Of a stretch of DNA of 64,000 nucleotides, positions 43,506 through 52,237 are shown piece by piece. A program made the translations under genes and the position numbers. Under the pieces are notes generated by a model that was given only the letters and a program-made list of their open reading frames with translations, was not told the origin of the DNA and did no database searches. The DNA is from an uncultured Eubacteriales bacterium (GTDB taxonomy: Bacteria; Bacillota; Clostridia; TANB77; CAG-508): positions 1-64,000 of the forward strand of contig CASEIV010000002.1 in assembly GCA_949288175.1 (NCBI GenBank), given 5' to 3'. Each line of letters opens with the position of its first letter. Position 1 is the stretch's first letter.

Positions 43506-45551
43506 ATGATAGATTTAGAAAAAAATGTAAAATATATAAAAGGTGTTGGACCCAATAGAGTAAAATTATTAAATAAATTAGGAATATTTACACTAAAAGA
43601 TTTAATTACATATTACCCAAGAACCTACGAAGATAGAAGTAAACCAAAAAATATTGCAGAATGTATAGATGGTGAAGAAGTATTAATTGAAGCATATGCT
43701 AGTGGAAGAGTAAGTGATGTAAGACTTAGAGGGAAAACTATGCAAAAATTGGTAATCAGAGATGAAACAGGTGTGGCAACAGCAGTTTGGTTTAATCAAA
43801 GTTATTTAAAAAATAAATTTGAACAAGGAAAAAAATATACGTTTTATGGAAAAGTAAATAACACTTTTGGAAGAATTACCATAAATTCACCTGTTTTTGA
43901 TGAAGAGGGAAAAACATCTAACACAGGAAAAATCATTCCGATATATCCATTAACATTTAGTTTATCACAAAATACCATTAGAAGAATTATGGAAAATGCG
44001 ATAAAAGAAGTAGAAGGAAATTTAGAAGAAACTTTACCTGAATATATATTAAAAGAATATCATTTAGAAGGGATTAATGAAGCAACTAAAAGCATTCATT
44101 TTCCACAAGAATTTAAAGATTTTAATATGGCAAGAAATCGATTAGCTTTTGAAGAATTATTAACCATGCAATTGGCATTATTGGAATTAAAAAATAGTTA
44201 TATGAATGAGGAAAAAGGTATTCAATTTAGCAAAGATGTTCACATGTCAGATATTATTAACAGATTACCATTTCAATTGACCAATGCCCAAAGAAGAGTA
44301 TTAGAAGAAATTGATAATAATATGGAATCTGAAAAGCCAATGAACCGATTATTACAAGGAGATGTTGGATCAGGAAAAACCGTTATTGCCATGTGTGCAG
44401 CATATAAAGCAGTAAAATGTGGTTATCAAGCAGCCATTATGGCACCAACAGCCATTCTTGCAACACAACATTTAGAAAACTTTAAAAAGATATTTGATGA
44501 ATTAGATATTAAATGTGAATTATTAATTTCAGCCATGACAAAAAAGAAAAAAACAGAATTATTAGAAAGATTGGCAAATGGAGAAATTGATATTTTAATT
44601 GGAACACATGCTTTATTACAAGAAAATGTAGAATTTAAAAATTTAGGATTAGTAGTTACAGATGAACAACATCGTTTTGGAGTAAAGCAAAGAACAACTA
44701 TTGTGGAAAAAGGACAAAATCCAGATGTATTGGTTATGACGGCAACCCCAATTCCAAGAACACTAGCTTTAATACTATATGGAGATCTAGATATTTCGAT
44801 TATTGATGAATTACCACCAAACAGGAAAAAGATAGATACATTTGCAGTAACCAAAGGAATGGAAGATAGAATTAATAACTTTATCAAAGTACAATTAAAA
44901 GAAGGTAGACAAGCATATATTGTATGCCCATTGGTAGAAGAAAATGAAGAACTAGATTTAAAATCAGTTGAAAAGTTATATGAAAAGTGTAAAACAGAAA
45001 TCTTTCCAGAATATAGAGTAGAATACATACATGGAAAAATGAAAGCAAAAGATAAAGATGATATCATGATGAGATTTAAAAATAAAGAGATTGACATATT
45101 AATTTCCACAACGGTTATTGAAGTTGGTGTAGATGTACCAAATGCTAATATTATGGTTATAGAAGATGCCCAAAGATTTGGACTAGCACAATTACATCAA
45201 TTAAGAGGAAGAGTTGGAAGAGGAGAATATAAATCCTATTGTATTCTGAAATACGAAGGCAAAGGTGATACTGTTAGAAAAAGAATGAAGGTTATGTGTG
45301 ATACCAATGATGGTTTTATTATTTCAGAAAAAGACTTAGAGCTAAGAGGCTCTGGAGATTTCTTTGGAACCATGCAACATGGACTTCCTGAATTTAAAAT
45401 TGCCAATTTATTTGAAGATATGAATATATTAAAAGTGGCACAAGAGGTAGCTATTAAAATTATTGGTAAAGATCCAAAACTAGAAAAAGAGGAAAATGCG
45501 AGATTAAAAAGATTAATCAGAGATAAATTTACAAAGAGGATAGAGATATAA
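43506..45551 (+). CDS. recG: ATP-dependent DNA helicase RecG
   Basis: Branched-DNA helicase for fork reversal and recombination. N-terminal wedge/OB domain starts KYIKGVGPNRVKLLNKLGI. The SF2 motor has LQGDVGSGKTVIA (Walker A), VVTDEQHRFGV (DEQH box), VMTATPIPRTLAL, and QLRGRVGRGEYKSYC. C-terminal ELRGSGDFFGTMQHGLPEF. 681 aa, complete. Start ATG with a weak RBS (GAAGGGAATGAG). Confidence 0.97.
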   Translation: MIDLEKNVKYIKGVGPNRVKLLNKLGIFTLKDLITYYPRTYEDRSKPKNIAECIDGEEVLIEAYASGRVSDVRLRGKTMQKLVIRDETGVATAVWFNQSYLKNKFEQGKKYTFYGKVNNTFGRITINSPVFDEEGKTSNTGKIIPIYPLTFSLSQNTIRRIMENAIKEVEGNLEETLPEYILKEYHLEGINEATKSIHFPQEFKDFNMARNRLAFEELLTMQLALLELKNSYMNEEKGIQFSKDVHMSDIINRLPFQLTNAQRRVLEEIDNNMESEKPMNRLLQGDVGSGKTVIAMCAAYKAVKCGYQAAIMAPTAILATQHLENFKKIFDELDIKCELLISAMTKKKKTELLERLANGEIDILIGTHALLQENVEFKNLGLVVTDEQHRFGVKQRTTIVEKGQNPDVLVMTATPIPRTLALILYGDLDISIIDELPPNRKKIDTFAVTKGMEDRINNFIKVQLKEGRQAYIVCPLVEENEELDLKSVEKLYEKCKTEIFPEYRVEYIHGKMKAKDKDDIMMRFKNKEIDILISTTVIEVGVDVPNANIMVIEDAQRFGLAQLHQLRGRVGRGEYKSYCILKYEGKGDTVRKRMKVMCDTNDGFIISEKDLELRGSGDFFGTMQHGLPEFKIANLFEDMNILKVAQEVAIKIIGKDPKLEKEENARLKRLIRDKFTKRIEI

Positions 45552-45554
45552 CAT

Positions 45555-45583
45555 TTGAGAAATTATGTAAATCGTGATATAAT
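45555..45583 (+). promoter_or_regulatory. Sigma-A promoter of the 45.7-kb orphan gene
   Basis: TTGAGA-N17-TATAAT. The spacer contains TTATGTAAAT, also found in the spacer of the promoter at 53309. Confidence 0.8.
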
Positions 45584-45664
45584 AAAGTTATGTCTTATGA
45601 CATGTGTAGCTGTTAACGGGAAATTATTTCCTAGTTTCAACAAAAGAAAAGGAGGGCACAGAAG

Positions 45665-46294
45665 ATGTGCAAAAAAAAATTTTTGATGGAAATGAAAGAT
45701 AGAAGGGGCTATGCAGAAATGCGACTACTTCTACGGAGAAGTAATGTAAACTTCTCCAGCATGGGAGAGCAACTCCTGGAAATAGCCATTATGAGCTATT
45801 TGCAGAACCCGAATCAGGAGAAAGAAGAACTGTTTAAAACTGTGGGAGAAAATTCTCCTATGCCAATTTCAGAAGGGGAAACAGCCTTCGACCTGATGAA
45901 GGATGCACTTCAAAACCTTTATACTCGCAAGAGTGAAAAGGTAGCTAGTGATAAGGTCGTCATGACTTTTATCTCAAGCATAGCAGAAGAAATTCGAATA
46001 ACTAAAGTGCTTGAGGTGAAAGAGGTAGAAGAAGGGTTGGAAATCACAGCTGAGGAAAGAGAAATACTCATTTCTGTGTGTAAACGGCGATTCTTTAAGC
46101 CGAAGGACACTTTCAAAGAGGTGCTGAATCATGTAGCTGGAAGAAATGGCTATGATGATATCGAACCTATGCTGAGAAAATTGCTGAGATGTGTGAACCT
46201 CAACACGGAGGAAGACACAGAGATAGCAATTCTTGATTTGGCAGAAGTAGTGGATGAGAATCTGCTGGTTGAGAAAGATAATTTGATTTTTTAG
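45665..46294 (+). CDS. Orphan protein of unknown function (209 aa), atypical codons
   Basis: Unrecognised, soluble and mostly helical. It shows RRGYAEMRLLLRRSNVNFSS at the start, NPNQEKEELFKTVGE, and a C-terminal acidic region (NLNTEEDTEIAILDLAEVVD). Codon use differs sharply from recG next door: CTG, CTC, CGA, CGG, ACG, GCC and GAG are common, where recG uses TTA, AGA and GAA. An 80-nt leader carries hairpin TGTC/GACA and a GGGAAATTATTTCC fold, then AGGAGGG RBS. Terminator at 46319. Confidence 0.75.
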   Translation: MCKKKFLMEMKDRRGYAEMRLLLRRSNVNFSSMGEQLLEIAIMSYLQNPNQEKEELFKTVGENSPMPISEGETAFDLMKDALQNLYTRKSEKVASDKVVMTFISSIAEEIRITKVLEVKEVEEGLEITAEEREILISVCKRRFFKPKDTFKEVLNHVAGRNGYDDIEPMLRKLLRCVNLNTEEDTEIAILDLAEVVDENLLVEKDNLIF

Positions 46295-46318
46295 ATATTT
46301 TCTATTTTTCATTTCCGT

Positions 46319-46352
46319 GGAAGAAGGTGTTGCAAGGCACCTTCTTCTCTTA
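46319..46352 (+). terminator. Terminator of the 45.7-kb orphan gene
   Basis: GAAGAAGGTG pairs with CACCTTCTTC around TTGCAAGG, then TCTTAT. Confidence 0.8.
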
Positions 46353-46532
46353 TATATAATAGAAAATAAGTTTTGTATCATAAAACAAAAGTATAAATGT
46401 AAAAAAATGTAAATATAATATGTAGGAAAAATAGAATTTTGTAAAAAATAAAAATGAATAACTGTAAAATATTGTAAAATAAAAAAATATTGAAGCAGAA
46501 AACTTTAGAAACAATCAAAGCTAAGGAGGAAA

Positions 46533-46880
46533 ATGATGACAAAAGAAGCAGGATTAATTGCATTAAAACAAGAGAGCGAAGCACGGTCAATAATAGCGCA
46601 ATTAGGTTTAAGTAGAGAACTAAAAGGAACACACATCATTCAAGAATTTGTTATCGGAAAAAGAAAAACAGAAAATTTAAATGATGTAGAAGTAGAAATG
46701 GTTCTTAGTGCATGGGAAAGTAGACACTATGTACCAAGAGCATTGCTAACACCGCGAAAAGAAATACAAATATTGGTTGATAATTTGAATTTGACAAAAG
46801 AGGAAGAAGAAACAGATGAGAAATTTAGCAGAAGAAAGGTAAAGCAAATTGAAAGATATGTAAAGACAATTCTTGCTTAA
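46533..46880 (+). CDS. Small helical protein, unknown function
   Basis: 115 aa with AAGGAGG 4-7 nt before two successive ATG codons. Charged and helical throughout (ESEARSIIAQLGLSRELKGT, VEMVLSAWESRHYVPRALLT, KFSRRKVKQIERYVKTILA), with no membrane segment. No known family recognised. Codon use is like the AT-rich neighbours. Followed by a strong hairpin. Confidence 0.7.
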   Translation: MMTKEAGLIALKQESEARSIIAQLGLSRELKGTHIIQEFVIGKRKTENLNDVEVEMVLSAWESRHYVPRALLTPRKEIQILVDNLNLTKEEEETDEKFSRRKVKQIERYVKTILA

Positions 46881-46897
46881 AAATTAGGTCATAGCCT

Positions 46898-46935
46898 TAG
46901 GCGTTGAGGTAATCTCAACGCCTATTGACTTTTTA
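46898..46935 (+). terminator. Terminator after the 46.5-kb gene
   Basis: Perfect AGGCGTTGAG/CTCAACGCCT with GTAAT loop, followed by ATTGACTTTTTAT. Confidence 0.8.
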
Positions 46936-46986
46936 TAAAAAACATATTAAGATATATCTATAAAATAAAAAAGGATGTCGATATAT

Positions 46987-47178
46987 ATGTTTCAACTAAT
47001 TATCAAATTAATTGGTTTAATAATGGTTTTAATAGGGGTTATTTTAATATATGATGCAAGAATTATTACAAAAAGATTTTTTGGTTTTGGAGACCAAAAT
47101 GAAGGCTCAAATGGATTAAAAATGATAGGATTCATACTAGCGATAGTAGGTGGCTTAATTATTTATTTTTCTATGTAA
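46987..47178 (+). CDS. Small two-helix membrane protein
   Basis: 63 aa from ATG 46987 (an in-frame ATG at 46975 overlaps the AAGGA RBS). Two transmembrane helices (about 4-23 and 43-62) flank a basic loop with ITKRFFGFGDQNE and NGLKMIG. This small protein type is widespread and uncharacterised in Clostridia. Confidence 0.7.
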   Translation: MFQLIIKLIGLIMVLIGVILIYDARIITKRFFGFGDQNEGSNGLKMIGFILAIVGGLIIYFSM

Positions 47179-47193
47179 AATTTATAAAAACTA

Positions 47194-47223
47194 TTGACAA
47201 TAAAAATAAATTTGTGCTAATAT
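47194..47223 (+). promoter_or_regulatory. Promoter of tRNA-Leu(UAG)
   Basis: TTGACA-N18-TAATAT, 21 bp before the tRNA. Confidence 0.7.
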
Positions 47224-47244
47224 ATTTATTGTTAGTTTATATAT

Positions 47245-47328
47245 GCGGATGTGGCGGAACTGGTAGACGCGCTGGTCTTAGGAACCAGTGCCAACGGCGT
47301 GGGGGTTCGAGTCCCTTCATCCGCACCA
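47245..47328 (+). tRNA. tRNA-Leu (anticodon UAG)
   Basis: Acceptor GCGGATG pairs with CATCCGC, discriminator A, encoded CCA. Anticodon stem CTGGT/ACCAG encloses CTTAGGA, giving TAG. Long variable arm (TGCCAACGGCG) and T-arm GGGTTCGAGTCCC. Confidence 0.97.
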
Positions 47329-47367
47329 ATGACGTTTCTGTTCGAACTAATAGAACAGAATTGATGC

Positions 47368-47403
47368 AAAATCAATCAGAAAAAATCCTGGTTGATTTTT
47401 TCT
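47368..47403 (+). terminator. Terminator after tRNA-Leu(UAG)
   Basis: AAAATCAATCAG pairs with CTGGTTGATTTT (one G-U and a bulge), then a T-tract. Confidence 0.75.
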
Positions 47404-47423
47404 TTCAGTATATTTAATACTTG

Positions 47424-48675
47424 CTATTTTTCACTTTCTTCAACAATTTGTCCTTTTATATTCTCTGAATTTTGTCTTTCTTCATTGATTTTTATTGGGG
47501 GTAGCTTTCTATATTCTCCATTATGAGATAATTCATTAATAAGATTAGTTCTTTGACTATTAAAACTAGATATATTATTTTCTTCTTGTTTTCTGGCAGG
47601 AGGTAAAATATCTAATTGTTTTTTAGTAAAATTTCTTATAAAAGGAATATTTATTAATGTTTTATGTTTTTTTAAAAATTTAGCAATCTTTTGAGCAAAA
47701 GATAAGTTGTTTTCTGCTTTTGGCGCATTAGACGATACATGATCTTCTGGTTTTATTGTATCTCTTATATCTTTAAATTTAGCAGTTTCAAGACTATGAC
47801 TTTTTCCATCTAATATTTGTTGCAGTTCAGATAATACCGTTTCATTTTTTCTGTTATTTTCCCCAATACTAATAGTTTGTTCCCTTATAACTATTAGTCT
47901 TTTCATTCCTTCTCGAAATTGGTGGTAACTTTTTTCTCCCTCAGTTATATCTTTTCCTATCGATTCTATATAAGCTTGTTTAAACTGTTGTTCATCTGAA
48001 TTCCATGCAGCTTGAATAATTGACTTTTCATTCATTTTTTCTGATAGCATATACATTGCCTTCGTTTCAGCTTGATATGTTTTTAATTCGTTAGGATTTT
48101 TTCTTTCGATTTTACTTGAAATATAGTTTACTATTGCTTCTACAAATGTACTGTCACCAATAATTTGTCTATATTCTCCAGATAAATAGTCTTTACCAGT
48201 TTTTGAAAAAATATGTTTTTCTCCTATACCATATCTATCTTTTATTGTATATGCTGCATGAGTTAGTTCATGAATTAATGTACTCTTTATTTCGGATCTT
48301 CTTTGTCCGCACAACTTGTAGTAATTTTTGCTTATCTGAATCAGTATATAAATTCCACATTTTTTTATCTGTTTCAGATAATTCTAAATCAGATTCACTA
48401 GAATAAATAAAAATTTCATTTATATCAGTATGGTCTGCAATTCTTCCTTTATATTCACCAAGTTCTCCATTTGATGCTTTTTTATGACCAACAAATGTAA
48501 TTTTGTCCAGATTATCTTCTAGTCTTTTAAATAAATCTTCTACTGAAATAACATCTCCATACAACCTTATATGTCCTTGTATAAATTCAGTTATGCATTC
48601 TTGGATAAAAGGATTTTCAAAATGTTTATCTTTGCAAAATTCTATTATTTTATTATTTAATTCTTGATTTTTCAA
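47424..48675 (-). pseudogene. Putative zinc metallopeptidase-like protein, split by a one-base frameshift
   Basis: The N-terminal frame (48675 down) starts MKNQELNNKIIEFCKDKHFE and reads to KKMWNLYTDSDKQK. It then leaves the coding frame in a run of five A (plus-strand T run 48325-48329). Dropping one A continues as NYYKLCGQRRSEIKSTLIHE and LTHAAYTIKDRYGIG. HELTH is the zinc-protease HExxH motif, and a second helical region (about 150-400) and a Gln/Asn-rich tail follow. Joined length is about 415 aa. Either a phase-variable tract, a pseudogene or an assembly error. Function unknown; cargo-like. Confidence 0.7.
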
Positions 48676-49060
48676 ATTTTTTCTCCATATTTTTAAAATT
48701 TATTATTATTAGTTTATCATACATATTTACTTTTTACAACAAAATTATTTAGAGATTATTGGGTAACTAAAATTCAAAGAAAAAAGATTATTGCAAAACA
48801 AAATTATGATAGAATGAAATTAGAAGAAGGAAAAGACAAACCACATCTGCATATCTTTATAATTTGGTTGATTTTTGTATCAATTGTTATGAAAGTCAAA
48901 GAGTTGTGGCTAACTACTTCGTTGACACAAAGGAATATTCTCAGAAATGAGAGTGTTTTTGTTGATTAGTAAAGTTCGTATAAAATAAAAGTGCTACTTT
49001 TTTGGAATTTTAATCAATATATAAATGTAAGATATCTTAAATAAGGAGTTTAGATCTAAA
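48676..49060. other. Intergenic stretch of 385 bp
   Basis: No intact gene found. A plus-strand hairpin ATTCTCA-GAAA-TGAGAGT with T-tract at 48937-48962 ends an unseen transcription unit. In front of it the frame NCYESQRVVANYFVDTKEYS runs to a TGA; it looks like the tail of a lost gene that I cannot name. Promoter sequences for the sigma-factor gene should lie at 48970-49040 but are not obvious. Confidence 0.45.
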
Positions 49061-49615
49061 TTGGAAAAAGGAAAGAAAATACAAAAATATATCAATAATC
49101 ATGAAATAGATTTAGAAAAAATAATAGAAGAATATAGTGGATATGTCTATAAAATTATTAAAAACATGGCAAGTGCACATTTGTCAGATGAAGATGTAGA
49201 AGAAATTATATCAGATACATTCTTTATCTTATGGAAAAATAGAGAGAAATTAGATGAAGAAAAAATATTAAGTTCATATATTGCAGGAATTGTAAGGAAT
49301 TTAGTAAGGGGAAAAACAAGAGTGACTAATCTACATGCAGATATTTTAGATTATGAAAATATACTTCAAGATGGTCAAAAAATGGACATGATATGTGAGC
49401 AAAGAGAGAGAATTTCTATTATCGAAAAAGTTTTAAAAAATATGAAAGAAGAAGATAGAATGATATTTCATCTTTACTATTATTCATCTATGAAGATAAA
49501 AGATATTGCGGATAAACTAGATATAACAGAATTTAATGTGAAGTCAAGATTATATAGAATGCGAAAAAAGATAAAAAAAGAATTAGAAAAAGGAGGGTAT
49601 AGTCATGAAGGATAA
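49061..49615 (+). CDS. ECF-type RNA polymerase sigma factor
   Basis: 184 aa, sigma-70 family group 4. Region 2 spans about 20-85 (YSGYVYKIIKNM, then DEDVEEIISDTFFILWKNRE), and region 4 about 120-175 (IFHLYYYSSMKIKDIADKLD, then NVKSRLYRMRKKIK). The start is TTG 49061, with AAGGAG 13 nt upstream, a wide spacing. Its end overlaps the next ATG by 11 bp, so the two are translationally coupled. It probably drives its own operon in response to an envelope signal (inferred). Confidence 0.9.
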   Translation: MEKGKKIQKYINNHEIDLEKIIEEYSGYVYKIIKNMASAHLSDEDVEEIISDTFFILWKNREKLDEEKILSSYIAGIVRNLVRGKTRVTNLHADILDYENILQDGQKMDMICEQRERISIIEKVLKNMKEEDRMIFHLYYYSSMKIKDIADKLDITEFNVKSRLYRMRKKIKKELEKGGYSHEG

Positions 49616-50705
49616 ACAAACAGAAAAAATATTAGAAAATGTAAAACAAAAGATAGCTATATCCAACTTTGAAAAGGAAGAGAGGTTAGATATGAAAACT
49701 ACAAGAAAAAGTATATTTAAAATTGGTATAGCTGCTTGTTGTGTAATTGTTTCTATGACAGGAATTGTTTTTGCAAAAGATATAGGAAATTTTGTAAAGA
49801 ACTTATTTGGGAAAAATACAAGTGATGGAGTAGATATAGCAGTTAATGAAGGATATGTAGCAAATGTGAATACAGAACATCAAAAGGCAGAAGGAATAAA
49901 AATTGGTGTAGAATCACTCATCATGGATGACTTTAATTTTGCTATGAATTTTGACGTTAAGCTAAGTGAAGGGTATCATATTGATGAATTCGAAAGAGTA
50001 GAACTTAGTGATTTGATGATAACAGATGAAACAGGAAAAATCGTATTTAATACGAAAGATTCTATGATAGAAATAGAAGGTGGTTACACTGGTTCATATA
50101 GTATGTTATCAACTAAAAAAAGTGATAAAGAATTTACAATATCATTATCAGCGACAGGAAATACAGAGGCGTTTCCTAAAAGTAAACACTTAACTGTAAA
50201 TTTCACACAATTAACAACATATCAATATGTAAATGAACAAAGACAAGATACCATATATGAAGGTGACTGGTCTTTTGAAGTAGATGTACCAGAAGAATTC
50301 TATAATAGAGAATCTATTATATACAAAGTAAAAAGTTGTAATGTAGAAGGTGTTGATATTAACCAAGTGACAGCAGTTGTGTCAAACACAGCATTTAAAT
50401 TGTCAATTCCAGAAATTTCAACAGATAAAATAGATTATGTATTATTAAAAGCAGATAGTGTAGGTGGCATTTATGACAGAATAGCACTTCAAAAAGAATA
50501 TGTAGAAACAGAAGATGGAAAACAATTTGAAATAGCTGCTAGAAGTGATGGGGATGGTGGATATAGTGTCCCAGAAGAAGAGGATAAGATCACAAATTAT
50601 CATCAAACCTTTAATTTAACCCAATATGATGCAACTGATGAAATAACAGTGCATATGTTTACGAATAAAGGAGAAGAAATTACAATTGTGTTAGAAAAAA
50701 TGTAA
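49605..50705 (+). CDS. DUF4179 membrane protein, putative anti-sigma factor
   Basis: 366 aa. A short cytoplasmic N-terminus (KDKQTEKILENVKQKIAISN) is followed by one transmembrane helix at about 36-56 (IFKIGIAACCVIVSMTGIVF) and an extracytoplasmic domain. That domain begins AKDIGNFVKNLFGKNTSDG and VNEGYVANVN, typical of DUF4179 proteins encoded with ECF sigma factors. The two N-terminal halves would meet in the cytoplasm, consistent with sigma sequestration. Overlaps the sigma gene. Confidence 0.85.
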   Translation: MKDKQTEKILENVKQKIAISNFEKEERLDMKTTRKSIFKIGIAACCVIVSMTGIVFAKDIGNFVKNLFGKNTSDGVDIAVNEGYVANVNTEHQKAEGIKIGVESLIMDDFNFAMNFDVKLSEGYHIDEFERVELSDLMITDETGKIVFNTKDSMIEIEGGYTGSYSMLSTKKSDKEFTISLSATGNTEAFPKSKHLTVNFTQLTTYQYVNEQRQDTIYEGDWSFEVDVPEEFYNRESIIYKVKSCNVEGVDINQVTAVVSNTAFKLSIPEISTDKIDYVLLKADSVGGIYDRIALQKEYVETEDGKQFEIAARSDGDGGYSVPEEEDKITNYHQTFNLTQYDATDEITVHMFTNKGEEITIVLEKM

Positions 50706-50713
50706 TTGAAATA

Positions 50714-50760
50714 AGGAGATTGCGATGCAGTTATAGCAGGACAATCTCCTGTCTTTTTTT
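50714..50760 (+). terminator. Terminator of the sigma/anti-sigma operon
   Basis: AGGAGATT pairs with AATCTCCT, followed by GTCTTTTTTT. Confidence 0.8.
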
Positions 50761-50854
50761 GCTATTTTATGTGAAGTTACTTGTAAATTTATAGAAAATA
50801 TTGTAAAATAATAGAAATAGAAGTTGAGAGTTTGAGAAAGTAGGAGGGAAAGAT

Positions 50855-51322
50855 ATGGAAATTGGATTTTATGCGGGAAGTTTTGACCCATTTACCAATG
50901 GACATTTACATGTTGTAACAAAATCAGCGAAACTATTTGATAAAGTCATCATAGGAATTGGTGTTCATCCAGATAAAAAAAGAAGATATGATAAAGAAAT
51001 TATGAAAAATGCTATAGAAAAGGTGATTGCAAATAGAAATCTTACAAATGTATCTGTGGTTTGTTATGATAATCTTTCTGTTGATGTAGCCTTAGAACAT
51101 CATGCTACGCTTTTAGTAAGAGGAGTTAGAAATGGTATGGATTATCAATATGAAGAAACCTTAGCATCTATTAATGAAGAAATTTCAGGATTAGATACAA
51201 TGTATATTAGAGCAGGAAGTTTAGGAAATATTAGTTCAAGCATGGTAATGGAATTATTACAATACGGAAAAGATGTATCAAAATATTTACCAGAAGAGAT
51301 TATGGAAATTATTAAAGATTAG
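50855..51322 (+). CDS. coaD: Phosphopantetheine adenylyltransferase
   Basis: Fourth step of CoA synthesis. Nucleotidyltransferase start YAGSFDPFTNGHLHVV (the TxGH motif), VRGVRNGMDYQYEETLA and the late GNISSSMVMEL. 155 aa. The middle is more diverged than usual: MDYQYEETLASINEE stands where SDFEYExQMA is common. GTAGGAGGG RBS. Convergent with coaE, the next enzyme of the pathway. Confidence 0.92.
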   Translation: MEIGFYAGSFDPFTNGHLHVVTKSAKLFDKVIIGIGVHPDKKRRYDKEIMKNAIEKVIANRNLTNVSVVCYDNLSVDVALEHHATLLVRGVRNGMDYQYEETLASINEEISGLDTMYIRAGSLGNISSSMVMELLQYGKDVSKYLPEEIMEIIKD

Positions 51323-51401
51323 ACCAATTAATTTAAGGTGAATCGGCTTATTATGCAAATTTTATTATGCAGATTTTATAAAACAGAGTTCATTTTGAAA
51401 T

Positions 51402-51445
51402 TGAAAACAGATATAAGATTTTACTTATATCTGTTTTCAGCTATT
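51402..51445. terminator. Bidirectional terminator between coaD and coaE
   Basis: TGAAAACAGATATAAG pairs perfectly with CTTATATCTGTTTTCA. It overlaps the last codon of coaE. Confidence 0.8.
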
Positions 51446-52021
51446 TTCTTTTGTTATCTTGTTATATATTGCTTCAATAAAAACATCCATAGTTTCCTTT
51501 GTATAATTATTATCAAAAATAAAATCAAAAGATAATCTAGAATAATCTAAAGTAGCAGATTCTCTTTTCTCAAGATATTCCTCAGAAATATGATCTCTTT
51601 CCAATATTCTTTCTTTTCTCATTGTATCATCAGAAGTAACCAATATTTTGACATCACACATATTCCAGAATTTTACTTTAGGAAGCAAAGCCCAATCAAA
51701 AACAAAATATTGTTGCTTTTGCAACAGAACATCATCTAACTTTTGCTCCATATACGCCCATGTGATATCTGTTAAGATTTGCATTTTATCTGTATCACTA
51801 AATACAATATTGCCTAATTTTTTTCTATCGATATTTCCAGTATTATCTAATAGTCCATTGCCAAATACATTACAAAGTTTTTTGGTAATAATAGGGTCTG
51901 AAGTTGCTTGGTGTCCAATTTTATCAATGTCAACATATTGACCATCTAATGTTTGAGCAAGTGCTGTTGCAATGGTAGATTTTCCAGTTCCTGTTTTACC
52001 TGTAATTCCAATTAATTTCAT
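51437..52021 (-). CDS. coaE: Dephospho-CoA kinase
   Basis: Last step of CoA synthesis. P-loop GKTGTGKST (8-16), the DxD-type YVDIDKIGHQ, FDWALLPKVKFWNMCD and the lid with RKERILERD. 194 aa. AGGAGG RBS. Having coaD and coaE face to face across one terminator is unusual, as coaE often sits with polA or mutM. Confidence 0.9.
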   Translation of the reverse strand: MKLIGITGKTGTGKSTIATALAQTLDGQYVDIDKIGHQATSDPIITKKLCNVFGNGLLDNTGNIDRKKLGNIVFSDTDKMQILTDITWAYMEQKLDDVLLQKQQYFVFDWALLPKVKFWNMCDVKILVTSDDTMRKERILERDHISEEYLEKRESATLDYSRLSFDFIFDNNYTKETMDVFIEAIYNKITKENS

Positions 52022-52077
52022 ATTGAAATCCTCCTCAAATATTCGAAAAAATTATACCATTATAGATAGAATAATGC

Positions 52078-52114
52078 AAATGTCGCATCAACAAACGAAC
52101 CTAATGCGACAAAA
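52078..52114. repeat. GTCGCAT hairpin repeat, copy 2
   Basis: AAATGTCGCAT and ATGCGACA arms around CAACAAACGAACCTA. The loop is the reverse complement of copy 1. Confidence 0.8.
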
Positions 52115-52119
52115 TAATG

Positions 52120-52157
52120 AAATGTCGCACTGACAAACGAACCTAATGCGACATTTT
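52120..52157. repeat. GTCGCAT hairpin repeat, copy 3
   Basis: AAATGTCGCACTGACAAACG then AACCTAATGCGACATTTT, a tandem near-copy of copy 2 at 42-bp spacing, in the coaE-purM divergent gap. Confidence 0.85.
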
Positions 52158-52178
52158 ATCAAATTTTCGCTAAAAACC

Positions 52179-52207
52179 TTGTAAAAAGTTAAAAAATATA
52201 GTATTAT
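52179..52207 (+). promoter_or_regulatory. Promoter of purM
   Basis: TTGTAA-N17-TATTAT, 30 bp before the start. No purine riboswitch is recognisable in the short leader. Confidence 0.6.
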
Positions 52208-52237
52208 ATTAGGGTAGAATAGGAAAGGAGAAAACCG

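Noticed and set aside
47214..47417. Open frame of 67 codons with Cys and Gly residues
   Set aside because: It is the translated tRNA-Leu(UAG) and its terminator.
52158..52237. Purine riboswitch upstream of purM
   Set aside because: The leader between promoter and start is only about 25 nt, too short for an aptamer.
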